Below are positions 51,623 through 61,884 of a DNA stretch of 64,000 nucleotides, one piece after another. How positions within the stretch are numbered: position 1 is the stretch's first letter; every line of letters starts with the position of its first letter. The stretch comes from Leptoclinus maculatus (Eukaryota; Chordata; Actinopteri; Perciformes; Stichaeidae). The stretch lies in the NCBI GenBank assembly GCA_032191485.1, contig JAVDOI010000010.1, forward strand, positions 7,991,318-8,055,317, given 5' to 3'. The translations under genes and the position numbers were made by a program. Below the pieces are notes generated by a model. It worked only from the letters and a program-made list of their open reading frames with translations, was not told where the DNA came from and searched no databases.

Positions 51623-53950
51623 TGTGTGTGGGTGGCAGAGATCAGCTCAGAGTAACTGAGACACATAGGCAAGGAAGTGTGCTGAAAAGGGCAGTTCTGC
51701 CCCGTCAGCCAGTCAGCTTCCTCCAATAATAATATTAATAAAACATTTTATTTCATAAGCGTGTTTAAAAAACACTTTACAAAGGGGGATAAAATAGAAA
51801 CAGTCATCGTAGAAATAGACAATTAAGCAGTAATGACAGACAAGTAAAATGATTAGACATTAAACGCAGATTGTGTGTTCTGAGTGCTTTTTTTTAAAGT
51901 AAGGAAGTGAATCCTCCTTCCTCTGAGGCCTCTTGTATGTGTGTGTTTGTGTGTTTCATGGACTCTAAGATGCAGTATTAGGACAATAGCAGGATGTGTC
52001 CTTCCCAGAAAAATGTCACAAATCATCTAGTTATCAAACATGGCGGCAGTCATCATAGATACGCCATTGTGTCTTCTCAGTGCGTGGACTTGCCTTTGCA
52101 TGCAACCGCCTCAAATATCTGAAAAAAACGCAGAATAAGTATGGCAGCAGTTATATAATCCTCAGAATGAGCAAAGGCATGAAAAATGTCAAAACACACC
52201 CAAAATGTAAGACGAGGGAAAAGGGGTTTACTTCCAACTTTGAGTCCTTTTAATCAGAGAAACAAACCGAATATTATGTCACAGTTAAGATATGTGGAGG
52301 ACAAAAATATTATGTTAATTCTTTGTGATGAATGCATTTGAAAAAAATATGTTGTCGTTGGATGTACATTGAAAAAAAATGACAGCCCCTTGTGTAAAGC
52401 GCTTGTCTGTGTCAACTCACATTCATCACGATGCATTTACAGACATGGCACGGGCCTGACATTTGTGCCGATACCTCGGGGCTATACCCAGCGTGCAGCG
52501 AGCCCAGGAATTGTTCGGACATGGAAGGGAACATCCCTGTGGGGACGCAGCGGCACACAAGAGCACGCTGTCATCCTTGTTTGTTCAAGAGACAAATAAA
52601 TAAAACACCCCTGGGATCATACATGCATCCTCAAACATGACACACAGAGGCACATGCATGCTCGCACCGACACACACACACACACACACACACAGACAAA
52701 GCTGTGTGACATAATGACCAGATGTGACACTTGAAGATGGAGGGATCCCACTACTAGTATAGATGGAATGGTGAATGCAGAAACACAGCATGAAACCATC
52801 CGAACTCCGGATAAACAAACTAAGTTCGTACGCAGTGTGGATGTCGACTTCTCCACCAGTTTCCTGCTATTGCAACCACACAGCATGAAGGCTTTCTCTA
52901 GGTGAAGCTTTGCTCCACGGTGCTCTGATCAAGATAGAGATCTACTGCAAACAAAATCATGTTGAACCCGCATGTCCTTCTCTTCATTTTGTTTGTTCGG
53001 ATCGATAATTGTCCTTAGTGACACAAGTATAGAGGGGGGGGGGCATGCATATCTGTAGCTCTCTGGTGTGTCAAAGCGAGTGCGTGGGAGGAGATGTTCA
53101 ACATGCACTGCATTGCATGTGGTGTGGTGACTGAAAGAGAGACAGAGAGAGGAGGGGGGGGGGCCTGCACAAAATATCAGATAAACCACATCTATAGGGC
53201 TGAGATAAACAAAAGGTTCTCGCTGCAGCACATGTAAACTCCTGAGATTCCACCAAAGGTCATCTACACCCAAGGCTTGGATCGGAATCCTACATGGGAG
53301 CTTTATTGTTGCATGTTGTCTCATTAATTCTCACCAAAACACACCCACACATAGTTCAAAACAACATGTGGCACAGCTGATGATTTAAAGATAAGGTTCA
53401 CAGTAAACCCCTGTGGCTGTATTTTCCAGGCCCTCAGCACTACTCTTTCCATAACAAACTTTCTCTGAGAGGATATGAACAATAAAGCTATACACGTCTG
53501 CCCCGGACAGATGCTGAGTCTGCGTTCAACACCTACAGTATTACAAAGTAAAGTCCCCCCCCCATGTTCTTTTTCATACTGAAACTATTATTTCTCTTGT
53601 CATTGTACGAGAGATGAGATTAGTCAGACTCCCATTGTTTTGTTGTGAATTCCAGTAAAGGGTCTAAAAGTGTCACGGTCTGCAAGCACTGGCAAAAGCT
53701 TCCTCTGTGCGATAAAGCGCCACAGTTTTCCTCTCCACCCTGACCGGGGCGGACAGCTGCTCTACACCCCCCAGACGCTGCCCTCCAACGTCGGCATGAG
53801 GCATGAGTGTGGGCCTCTGTGTGGAACTGATGGAGGATGCAGATAAGAGCGGCTGTTGTGACTGGGCTGACTAAATGCACAACGGGACGATGGCGAGATA
53901 GCTTCTTGTAAGTTATCGTGGTGTTTGTGTCTGCATGTGTGGAATGTTTA
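50246..53950. other. Intergenic sequence
   Basis: No gene recognised. It has a TG microsatellite at 51557-51618, a reversed LINE/SINE-type tail near 51727-51800 (AATAATATTAATAAAACATT, then AACACTTTACAAAG), a CA microsatellite near 52672-52693 and two short G runs near 53035-53043 and 53154-53163. Confidence 0.6.
51557..51618. repeat. (TG)n microsatellite, about 31 units
   Basis: Uninterrupted TG tract in intergenic DNA. Confidence 0.97.
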
Positions 53951-53954
53951 TAAA

Positions 53955-54230
53955 GTACAGTGGTGGATGTACTAAAGGAAAAGTACCAACGCAACCAATC
54001 TAAAAATATTCCTTCACAACAAAATGGTCTACGTTAAAAAATTCCGCTTAAGAAGAAGTACAGAATGATCAGCAAAATCTACTATTAAAAGTAAACTCAT
54101 TCTGCAGAGAACGTTTCTAGATTGTTAGCGATGCCTTAATGCAGAAGTTGCATTACCTGTTTTAGGTTTAGCTAGTAGAGTTGAAGCTGGTTTTAACTAC
54201 TTTATATATATGGTAGACCGGGCCCCCTAC
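53955..54230 (+). repeat. Decayed dispersed repeat (percomorph-type)
   Basis: Starts like GTGGTGGATGTACTAAAGG, continues with GATCAGCAAAATCTACTATTA, and ends with TTTTAACTACTTTATATATA. I recognise the order from an abundant percomorph repeat. A related copy lies in an fzr1 intron (59645-59840) and a reversed one in pde4b (32075-32170). Confidence 0.6.
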
Positions 54231-55770
54231 AAAGGGTCACAAGATAAACTTGGGAAATCATGCAATGATTAAATGATTAGGACATTTAAAAAAAAGAACT
54301 CGGCCACTCACATTTGTATTCATGGACTTTCCTCTAGAGATCCCCGAGCAGAGCGTACTGTAGCTCAACTGCTTGATTGAAAAAATAGATATTACAATTT
54401 GAATTTAAAAATACATCCAGATATTGAGTCAGCTGTAACACCAGACCACCTCATGTTGGGGGGTGCATGAAAACTAGTTAGAAAGCGAGCAGAGACGCTG
54501 AAACCATGAGCTAAAAAGATGACAAATAGTTTAAATAGACAGCTGAAAGTAATGTATAAATGGTTACATAAATGGTTACAAGGCCCCAACAAGACACAGC
54601 TTTTTTTTGTCAGGCCACTGCTGACAACGTATGTCAAGATCAGAGTGCCACCAGAGATGCCTTGTCTCCACTCTCCCCTGTCAGTCCGTCTCAATAAACC
54701 CTCGGCAGGAGCAGGTCATGAAAGAGATCGAAGAGTAAACCTATTTTCTGTCTGTTTGCAAAGCGTGCTCTCGGGTGCTATTAGCAGGAGCGGAAAATGT
54801 AGTATCAGTGAGGGCAAATGTAAGATCTTTATTTACTTTGAAGTCACACTCACGCGGGGGCCCTCAGGCGAGCATGTGCTATCAATACTCTCACTCTCTG
54901 CTATTGATGACAGCACAGATGGTATGTAAATGTGTGTGAGGAGTTTGGTTTTAAACGTTAATTAAAATGCATTCCTTGTGTGTGAAGACCTACTTGGTAA
55001 TAAACCGCTCTGCTCTAAGAGTTACATGTGTTTGCATGGGCAAACACATGTAACACAACAAATTAGAGCTTTAGCTATAAAACAGCCACAGGTGAGCTTC
55101 TCTGTTTTGGAGCAATGGATGCCAACATATGAAAGAGAGAGAGAGAGAGAGGCATAGCATGAGGAGTTAGAGGAAGAGGAGGAGGACAGGAAGGAGGAAG
55201 AGGAAGAGCAAGACAAAGATCAAGGAGAGCTATAATCTGTGAGATTCAGGCCCCTGTGTTTGATCATGTAAACATGAAACAGAGGACTGTACACAGTACA
55301 TTTGTTCTGTATGTAGGGCACTTTACATATACAAATTTGTGATAATTTCGATGCAAACAGTATTTTTTTTGTTTTTGTTTTCCTATTTCACAATAAACTA
55401 CTGTACATATGCAATAAGTGTAACACTGCAGATGCAAAAGGCATACGTTTCCCGATAAGACATTCAGACATATTGTGTATTTTGTTTGTTCAAATGATGG
55501 TGTGTGTCATTAGAACACGAAATGCCATTTTGAGAAGACACAGCAATGTTTTGAATGCAGAGTTTCATTTTGCAAGAGAGTTTCTGTATTCCTGAGTAGA
55601 GTTCTGAGAATATGAGGTAGGGTCTCAGGGAAAAATCGCCTGCACACAATTTAGAAAAACTGTAAGAATACCTCTCCATATAGGACTGAGTGAATTAGTG
55701 TGCAGTACGGCTGCGACACCTCGTGGCAACATGAAGGAATAACCGCTGTGTGACTGTAACTGCAGTGAGC
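54231..55770. other. Intergenic sequence upstream of fzr1
   Basis: No gene recognised. Holds a perfect palindrome (55021-55054) and a purine-rich GA/GAGGAA stretch at about 55133-55220. Confidence 0.55.
55021..55054. repeat. Perfect inverted repeat, 15-bp arms, 4-base loop
   Basis: Arms 55021-55035 and 55040-55054 are exact reverse complements around ATGG. Not a simple repeat. Confidence 0.95.
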
Positions 55771-55774
55771 ACGT

Positions 55775-55960
55775 ATCGCCAGCGGGCGTCGCTGTTGAGC
55801 CGCGCACTGCGTCGACTGCACGGGACAGCAGGAGCACAAACCACATAATTTCTGCTACAGCTGATTCAGACGCCATTTTTTTTGTCGCGAACATAAACAA
55901 CATCAGTCGCGTTGGCATTTGGATGTATCGCAGTTTGGAAGAAAGCGACGACAGCCTCCC
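55775..55960 (+). promoter_or_regulatory. fzr1: CpG-rich promoter of fzr1
   Basis: A sharp rise in CpG (CACGTATCGCCAGCGGGCGT, TCGCGAACA) just before the presumed non-coding exon, continuing into the first intron to about 56290. No TATA box seen, as usual for a housekeeping cell-cycle gene. The transcription start is not determined. Confidence 0.5.
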
Positions 55961-56030
55961 CGCTGCAGCGCCCTCCTTTTTAACCGAAGATGACGGTTGA
56001 TTTGGTCACCTGAGCCGCCGTGTCAGTCGG
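55920..56030 (+). other. fzr1: fzr1 non-coding first exon with short upstream ORFs
   Basis: Ends at a donor (TCAGTCGG/GTAAGA, GT at 56031). It carries a seven-codon ORF starting ATG at 55990 (ends 56013). If transcription starts early enough, it also carries a 25-codon ORF from 55923. Neither is in frame with the main start without a stop. The exon 5' end is a guess. Confidence 0.5.
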
Positions 56031-56371
56031 GTAAGAACGTCTCGCGGTCGTCAGCTGGTGTTACATTGCGTGTAAACGGGTTGTTGTGTGCGCGAGCATG
56101 ATGCCATGACAACGACGCGGCTGTCATTAGCGCGCGGTGGAGCCGTTAGTCGATTTAACGCTGATACCTCGCTGCTTTAACGCGGTTAAACGTCAGGTGT
56201 AGCCTTGGTCTTTAAACCATGCAGCGACAACAACACGCCACCTGACATGCGCTGACATGTACACACACCGTGCTAACCAGGCCGTTCGGTCTGTGTTCAT
56301 CCAGCCAAAAGAGCTGATCGGTATCTTTGTGAATTAATTTAATTTGTTTTTGTCTTTTTTTCTCCACAGAG

Positions 56372-56419
56372 ATGGGAATCCTGGGTGGATTTCCTCAACG
56401 GGAGGGAGCGGAGGTTTAA
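56372..56419 (+). other. Upstream ORF in the fzr1 leader
   Basis: Two bases into the second exon, ATG in a strong context (G at -3, G at +4) opens 15 codons and stops at TAA, 55 bases before the main ATG. It could reduce initiation at the fzr1 start. Confidence 0.5.
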
Positions 56420-56474
56420 AGGGGCGGGCGCGGAGGGCAGCAAAGGGGCCTTGCTGCTCGTCAGCCCAGAGGAG

Positions 56475-56582
56475 ATGGACCAAGAGTACGAGAGACGGCT
56501 GCTGAGGCAAATCAACCACCAGAACCTGCCGACAGAGGCCCGCCTGTCAAAGGTCAGACGCACAGGATGATGGGAAACTCGT

Positions 56583-56650
<68 letters not shown>

Positions 56651-59600
56651 TACCTGGTACATACATATTCAGCATAATTTAGTTCTCCATCCCCAAATAG
56701 TGTGGTCTGATCAAGGGCTAAACTATATTTAAAGGCCCTGAATAATATTGCCCAATAGTAATAACCCTGCTGGATTTGTTATGATCTCTCTCTGTCCATC
56801 CCAGTGTGTCAGTGCTACCTGCAGTCCTGTCAGCATTAAGTCAGGGGATCGCTTCATTCCCACCCGCGCTGGAAGCAACTGGAGCATCAACTTCCACCAC
56901 GCCAATGTAAGCAGCCTTTTGCACCGCCCCACAAAAACACAGCTCGGTAATCAAAGCTCTATAAACATATATTTTTTACTCACCGTTCCTTTTTCTCTCT
57001 GCAGGAGAACTGCCGCTCCCCAAATCAGACCCATAAAGCAAAGGATGCCACTTCAGATTCAAGCAAAGGTCAGACATTTTGTACCTGGTGTGAATCGTCC
57101 AGGTTGTCTTTTTGTGGTCCTGAGCTATATCTCTCCACCGTCATGTGTTTCCATCACCATTTTCACTGCCACCCCTCCAGATGCTGTGGCGTACGCAGCC
57201 CTCTTGAGGAATGAGTTACTGGGGGCAGGGATAGACACTGTGCCAGACACTCACACAGACGACCGGCGTCACGCTGTCATCTCTCAAGACTCTCACAGCC
57301 TTTTTAGGGTAAAAAGGACCATTCAATTACAGAATAATTCATTCCTAAATAGCTCCTAGAAGTCCCTAATTATGATTCTGCTTTGTGTGTTTATTCCCTG
57401 CAGTACACTGTCCACACTAAGAGAGTGCCTTTCGATAGCGATAATGAAGTCTCACCTTACTCCCTTTCTCCGCTTAGTAACAAGAGGTATGCCGTATATA
57501 TCTCACATGCTGCACACCGAACGGACACGGCGCTCAAACGATGCTGTCAGATAACGTAGGTTTCCCCCCCCCCGTTCCTTCTCGATGTTTCTGTAGCCAC
57601 AAGCTGCTCCGCTCCCCTCGTAAACCAGCCCGTAAGATCTCCAAGATCCCCTTCAAAGTGCTGGACGCTCCGGAGCTGCAGGATGACTTCTACCTCAACC
57701 TGGTAGACTGGTCGGCGGGCAACTTGCTCAGTGTCGGCCTGGGAGCCTGCGTCTACCTGTGGAGTGCCTGCACCAGCCAGGTCAGAGGAGGGGCTTCAAA
57801 GACTTTTGTAAAAGGGAAGCAATAAAGACTGTGTCTGATGTGGCTCAGAGAAAAGCGTCTGTTAGATTTGTGTACTTTGTGTCCTAACAGGTGACGAGGT
57901 TATGTGACCTTTCTGTGGATGGAGACTCCGTCACGTCAGTCTGTTGGAATGAGAGGGTGAGCTGCCAGAACGGATTGTTACTACTGCTTATTTAAGAGGA
58001 AGTGAACTGCTCGTAGTAAAGAAACAATGGGAATGTAACCGTGTGTTTGACTTTGGCTCTGGTCCCATCAGGGGAGTCTTGTTGCTGTCGGAACCCATAA
58101 GGGTTACGTTCAGATCTGGGATGCGGCAGGAGGGAGGAAGCTTACCAGCCTGGAGGGTCACTCAGCACGTGTAGGTCAGTTATAGCTGGAGAAAAAGTGG
58201 ATTTACAAACTGCTGATTAAAATCAGTTTCAGTTTCCTTTTAGCAAACTAAAAGGAAGTAAAGGAGAGTTTTTTTCATTTTTTATTTTACTTAATAGCCT
58301 AAAACATAATTTTACTGTATATTGTACCACCTTAACGTGCTATTATCATATAAGAAACACCAGATGCGCTCCAGATAGCCACAGTGAAATATGAGACCCT
58401 CCCTCCCACCCTGTGTGCCCAAGGTGCCCTGGCATGGAACGGGGAGCAGCTGTCGTCGGGGAGTCGGGACAGAGTGATCTTACAGCGGGATGTCAGAACC
58501 CCCCCATCGGCTGAGCGGAGGCTGCAGGGTCACAGACAAGAAGTGTGCGGCCTCAAATGGTCTCCTGACCACCAGCACTTAGCATCCGGAGGCAACGACA
58601 ACAAGGTGAGTGGGTTTGAAACTCCACTTTTTTGGGTGAATTAATCTACATAATCTACATAATCCCATTCCTTTGTGGTCTCCTGCCCAGCTGCTGGTGT
58701 GGAACAGCTCCAGCCTTCTCCCCGTGCAGCAGTACAGCGACCACCTGGCAGCAGTGAAGGCCATCGCCTGGTCCCCCCACCAGCACGGGCTGCTAGCGTC
58801 GGGCGGCGGCACCGCCGACCGCTGCCTGCGCTTCTGGAACACTCTGACGGGTCAGGCGCTGCAGAGCACAGACACCGGCTCACAGGTCTGCAACCTGGCG
58901 TGGTCCAAACACGCCAACGAACTAGTGAGGAGACACGCACACACAGTTCAAGAATAATAACACGTTGATAATCAATGAAATGTCATTAAATAGTATCCCT
59001 TATTAACCAATTCATTTAACTAAATATTGGAATCACATTTTGAGATAGAAATAACAGGCTGTAAAATTTTGTTATTACTGCAGTATACGTCTGGATAATG
59101 AGAAAATGTGTGGCATAAAACTATTAATTAATAAATAATATACTTTCAGTGTAGGGGTGTTACAACAGTGTCATGCCATATAAAACCATTTTTATTGCAT
59201 TTTTTTTCTTGAGAGGAGGGACATTTTGTAACATTTTGACCAATTAGTTCCCAATATTTCGGTACATATATGCAATCCCATATGATTCCATGCAATATCT
59301 CTGCAATAGGAATCTACTGTATGTGAAGCTTAATGTGTAATGTTTAGTCTTTGTTGGTACAGTTTCAGAAAGTGCTGATTCACCCGTATAGTAAGACTGG
59401 TGCATTTTTTTAGTAGATTGTTCTCTCTTTGTGTACAGGTGAGCACTCACGGCTACTCTCAGAACCAGATCCTGGTGTGGAAGTATCCGTCACTAACACA
59501 GGTGGCCAAGTTGACCGGACACTCTTACAGAGTGCTGTACCTGGTAAGACTGCAGCTTTAAATTAATGGCCATGAGGGTTCAGTGGCAATGTAACTGGAC

Positions 59601-61004
59601 TAACAACAGAGCGTACACATGTCCAACGTTTTTCATACACTTATCCAGTGGAGGAGGTATTCAGATGCAACACCACAGTGTGAAAATACTCGTTTACAAG
59701 TAAAAGTCCTGCATTTAAAGTCTGTAAAAGTGAGTAGTATCAGAAAAAAACACTGCCAGTGTTATATTTACTTACATTGTATATTCGTTACTATTGATGC
59801 ATTTAAGTACAGGCTGCATTTTAATGTTGCAGCTGGTCTAAGCTAGCAAATTCCAACCACTTATCGTGCTGTTGAAGGCATTATAATTTATAAAGTAATC
59901 ACATATTTTATATGTGAAATGGTAAAGGTTCCCTGCACACCTGTAGTCCACCCACACAGGTGTTTTCACCCATGTTGTCTGAGCAGATCTCTTCTCAGGA
60001 CTGTGTGGGTGTGTACAAACTGAATCCAAATACAAAATATAAATCTGCTTTAGTCTTTATTGTCACCAAGGGTAAATTCCTCTCTACCGCAATGTACACA
60101 TCAGACAGGTATGTACCTGCGTCCAGAGGGCAGTAGGGTGTGTGATGTCTTGTTCTATTGTGTGCAGAGGCCTTATCGTTTAGGTCTGCGAGGTTGGGTG
60201 TGGAGAGACCAGTTACCCCGCCAGCGGTGTTTGGTTTATTGGCCCACGTAATGTGTAACTCCAAAATGTTCACCCTCTCACCAGTTTGTCCTCCCTCCTC
60301 CAGGCTGTGTCACCAGACGGGGAGGCCATCGTTACAGGAGCTGGGGACGAGACACTACGTTTCTGGAACGTCTTCAGTAAGACACGCTGCACCAAGGTAC
60401 CGTGTGTTTGTGAATTAGCATCGCCACATAGCCAGGTCTGTCACCTCTCAGTCAATCGGTTAACGAATCCGTCTTTTTGGTTCAAGTCGACTGTGATTTC
60501 TTTAGTCAATTCATGTCCAAGAAACTTATGAGCACTTCTCTGGTAAACACAAGATTTAAAGTGGTGCTTTTGTTTGAACCTTTGTGGAGAAACTCAGTTT
60601 TACAGATATGTCTATTAACTCACCTAATCAATTAGTCGACAAAATCGTATGAGTGTTAGTAGACTAAGAGATTCTTTAGTTGACAACAGCCCGACGCATA
60701 ACTATTATACACAGGTCTGATGTCTTTGTTGTTTAAAGTTACGAAATGATTTCTTGAAAGTACTTGATGTTTGTCTGATTCCAGATCTCTAGAAACGCTG
60801 AGGGCTCTTTGTGTCGATGACACAACAGTTTTGATTTGACGAAGCCTGGATAATGTCTAATGTTAAGTTCTTGAACTTCACCAAACAAGCCCCTGAAACA
60901 AACCTCCTCCTGACTGACAACAAGACGATTTGTAATGTTTTGACATTTCCTTCGATTTCCAGGAATCAAAGTCAGTGCTGAACCTCTTCACAAGAATACG
61001 ATAG
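56475..61004 (+). CDS. fzr1: Fizzy-related protein (Cdh1), APC/C co-activator
   Basis: Substrate receptor and activator of the anaphase-promoting complex in late mitosis and G1. Exons: 56475-56552, 56805-56906, 57005-57068, 57181-57308, 57404-57486, 57597-57780, 57891-57956, 58072-58174, 58424-58605, 58691-58924, 59439-59543, 60304-60396 and 60963-61004. All are GT-AG and in phase, giving 487 residues (human about 493-496). Visible parts: MDQEYERRLLRQI start, C-box DRFIPTR (about 41-47), SP phosphosites, KLLRSPRK (about 154-161), seven WD40 blades from VYLWSA to LRFWNV (about 180-470), and the C-terminal Ile-Arg tail (LFTRIR). The start has strong context (G at -3, G at +4) and matches the family. 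The region before the C-box (CVSATCSPVSIK) differs from human FZR1, which suggests one of the teleost duplicates. Confidence 0.96.
56586..56649. repeat. (TG)n microsatellite in fzr1 intron
   Basis: About 32 TG units starting 33 bases after the donor of the first coding exon of fzr1. Confidence 0.97.
58234..58257. repeat. Small perfect hairpin in fzr1 intron
   Basis: Arms of 10 bp (TTCCTTTTAG and its reverse complement) around CAAA. Short, so possibly chance. Confidence 0.8.
58925..59438 (+). other. fzr1: fzr1 intron
   Basis: AT-rich intron between the WD40 exons; no further feature recognised. Confidence 0.7.
59645..59840 (+). repeat. Decayed dispersed repeat in fzr1 intron
   Basis: Reads GTGGAGGAGGTATTCAGATG, then ACAAGTAAAAGTCCTGCATT, then ATTTTAATGTTGCAGCTGGT. 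This is the same family as the copies at 53955-54230 and, reversed, 32075-32170, and is better preserved here. Confidence 0.65.
60397..60962 (+). other. fzr1: Last fzr1 intron
   Basis: Contains a repeat-like stretch near 60600-60700 (AATTAGTCGACAAAATCG, then GACTAAGAGATTCTTTAGTT), which resembles another common fish element. No exon seen. Confidence 0.5.
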
Positions 61005-61382
61005 TGAGCAGACCGGGTCTGGACCGGTTCCTGGAGGAGTTGCACAGAGTCACCAGCGACACGTACAGACTAGCACTTCCAGCCCTCTCATCTCAGTGCA
61101 CCGACCACCAGTGAGGCATTCCTCAAGTCCACGTTTTCTACAGAGGATGCGGTCCCAACAACTACGACAAAAAAACTGCCATCCCTCACAGTGATGTCAC
61201 TGATTAAAAAAAACAAAAAACAATACAAGCAGTTTATTGTCAGGACATATTGTCTGCTTAAAAAAGTCGGTCTTGTTATCTTTTTTCTGTTGTGTAAGTG
61301 ATATATATTAGCAGAAGTATACATGTACAAGAGTTATAAGCTATATAATGTAACGTCAGAGAAGAAGAAGCCTGGCTCGGAG

Positions 61383-61418
<36 letters not shown>

Positions 61419-61525
61419 GTGTGTGTGTGTGGGAGGGGGATTTCTATATTTTGATAATGTGACTATGCTCTACAAGCTGCATACAAGAGAAGAGAAACAA
61501 TAAATAAGTGAACACACACACAGTT
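61005..61525 (+). other. fzr1: fzr1 3' UTR
   Basis: From the stop codon to about 20 bases after the AATAAA at 61499-61504. Contains an imperfect TG microsatellite (61383-61431). Confidence 0.6.
61499..61504 (+). terminator. fzr1: Poly(A) signal of fzr1
   Basis: Canonical AATAAA about 495 bases after the stop codon. Confidence 0.6.
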
Positions 61526-61671
61526 GCTCATGCAGCTGCAATGAATGAACTGTTTATTGTTGTCTTTGTCTGATGGAGTGAAGATTTGGATCCATTCCTG
61601 GAGAAGAGTAAAGGGCAGTGTGACACCTTTTCCTTTCCTTTTCATCCTGCTTGAGCACTTGCAGAGGTATT

Positions 61672-61677
61672 TTTATT
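61672..61677 (-). terminator. ipo13: Candidate poly(A) signal of ipo13
   Basis: TTTATT on the + strand, that is AATAAA on the minus strand, about 210 bases after the ipo13 stop. Another lies at 61553-61558 and would bring the two convergent transcripts almost into contact. Confidence 0.5.
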
Positions 61678-61884
61678 AGAAACTTGTTGCACAGAGGTCC
61701 GCTCATCCTAACTCAGTCCACATAATCTGTGCGTTTGCTTTGGTTCAGTCCAAGCATTATGGTTTCTGTTGTCCACTTTCACCTGCCCAAGTGACTATTT
61801 GGCACCATTTATCATTGAAACAGAAAGAGATTCTGGGTTTTCTTTGATCACTTTCTCTTGAACTCGGAGTGCTACCAGCTCAGT

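Noticed and set aside
50246..53330. Frames of 70-131 codons on both strands in the intergenic region
   Set aside because: No conserved motif, no splice partners, and several cross microsatellites or homopolymers.
56748..57359. 203-codon continuous + frame over fzr1 exons
   Set aside because: It reads through introns in mixed frames; the spliced model matches the family and this does not.
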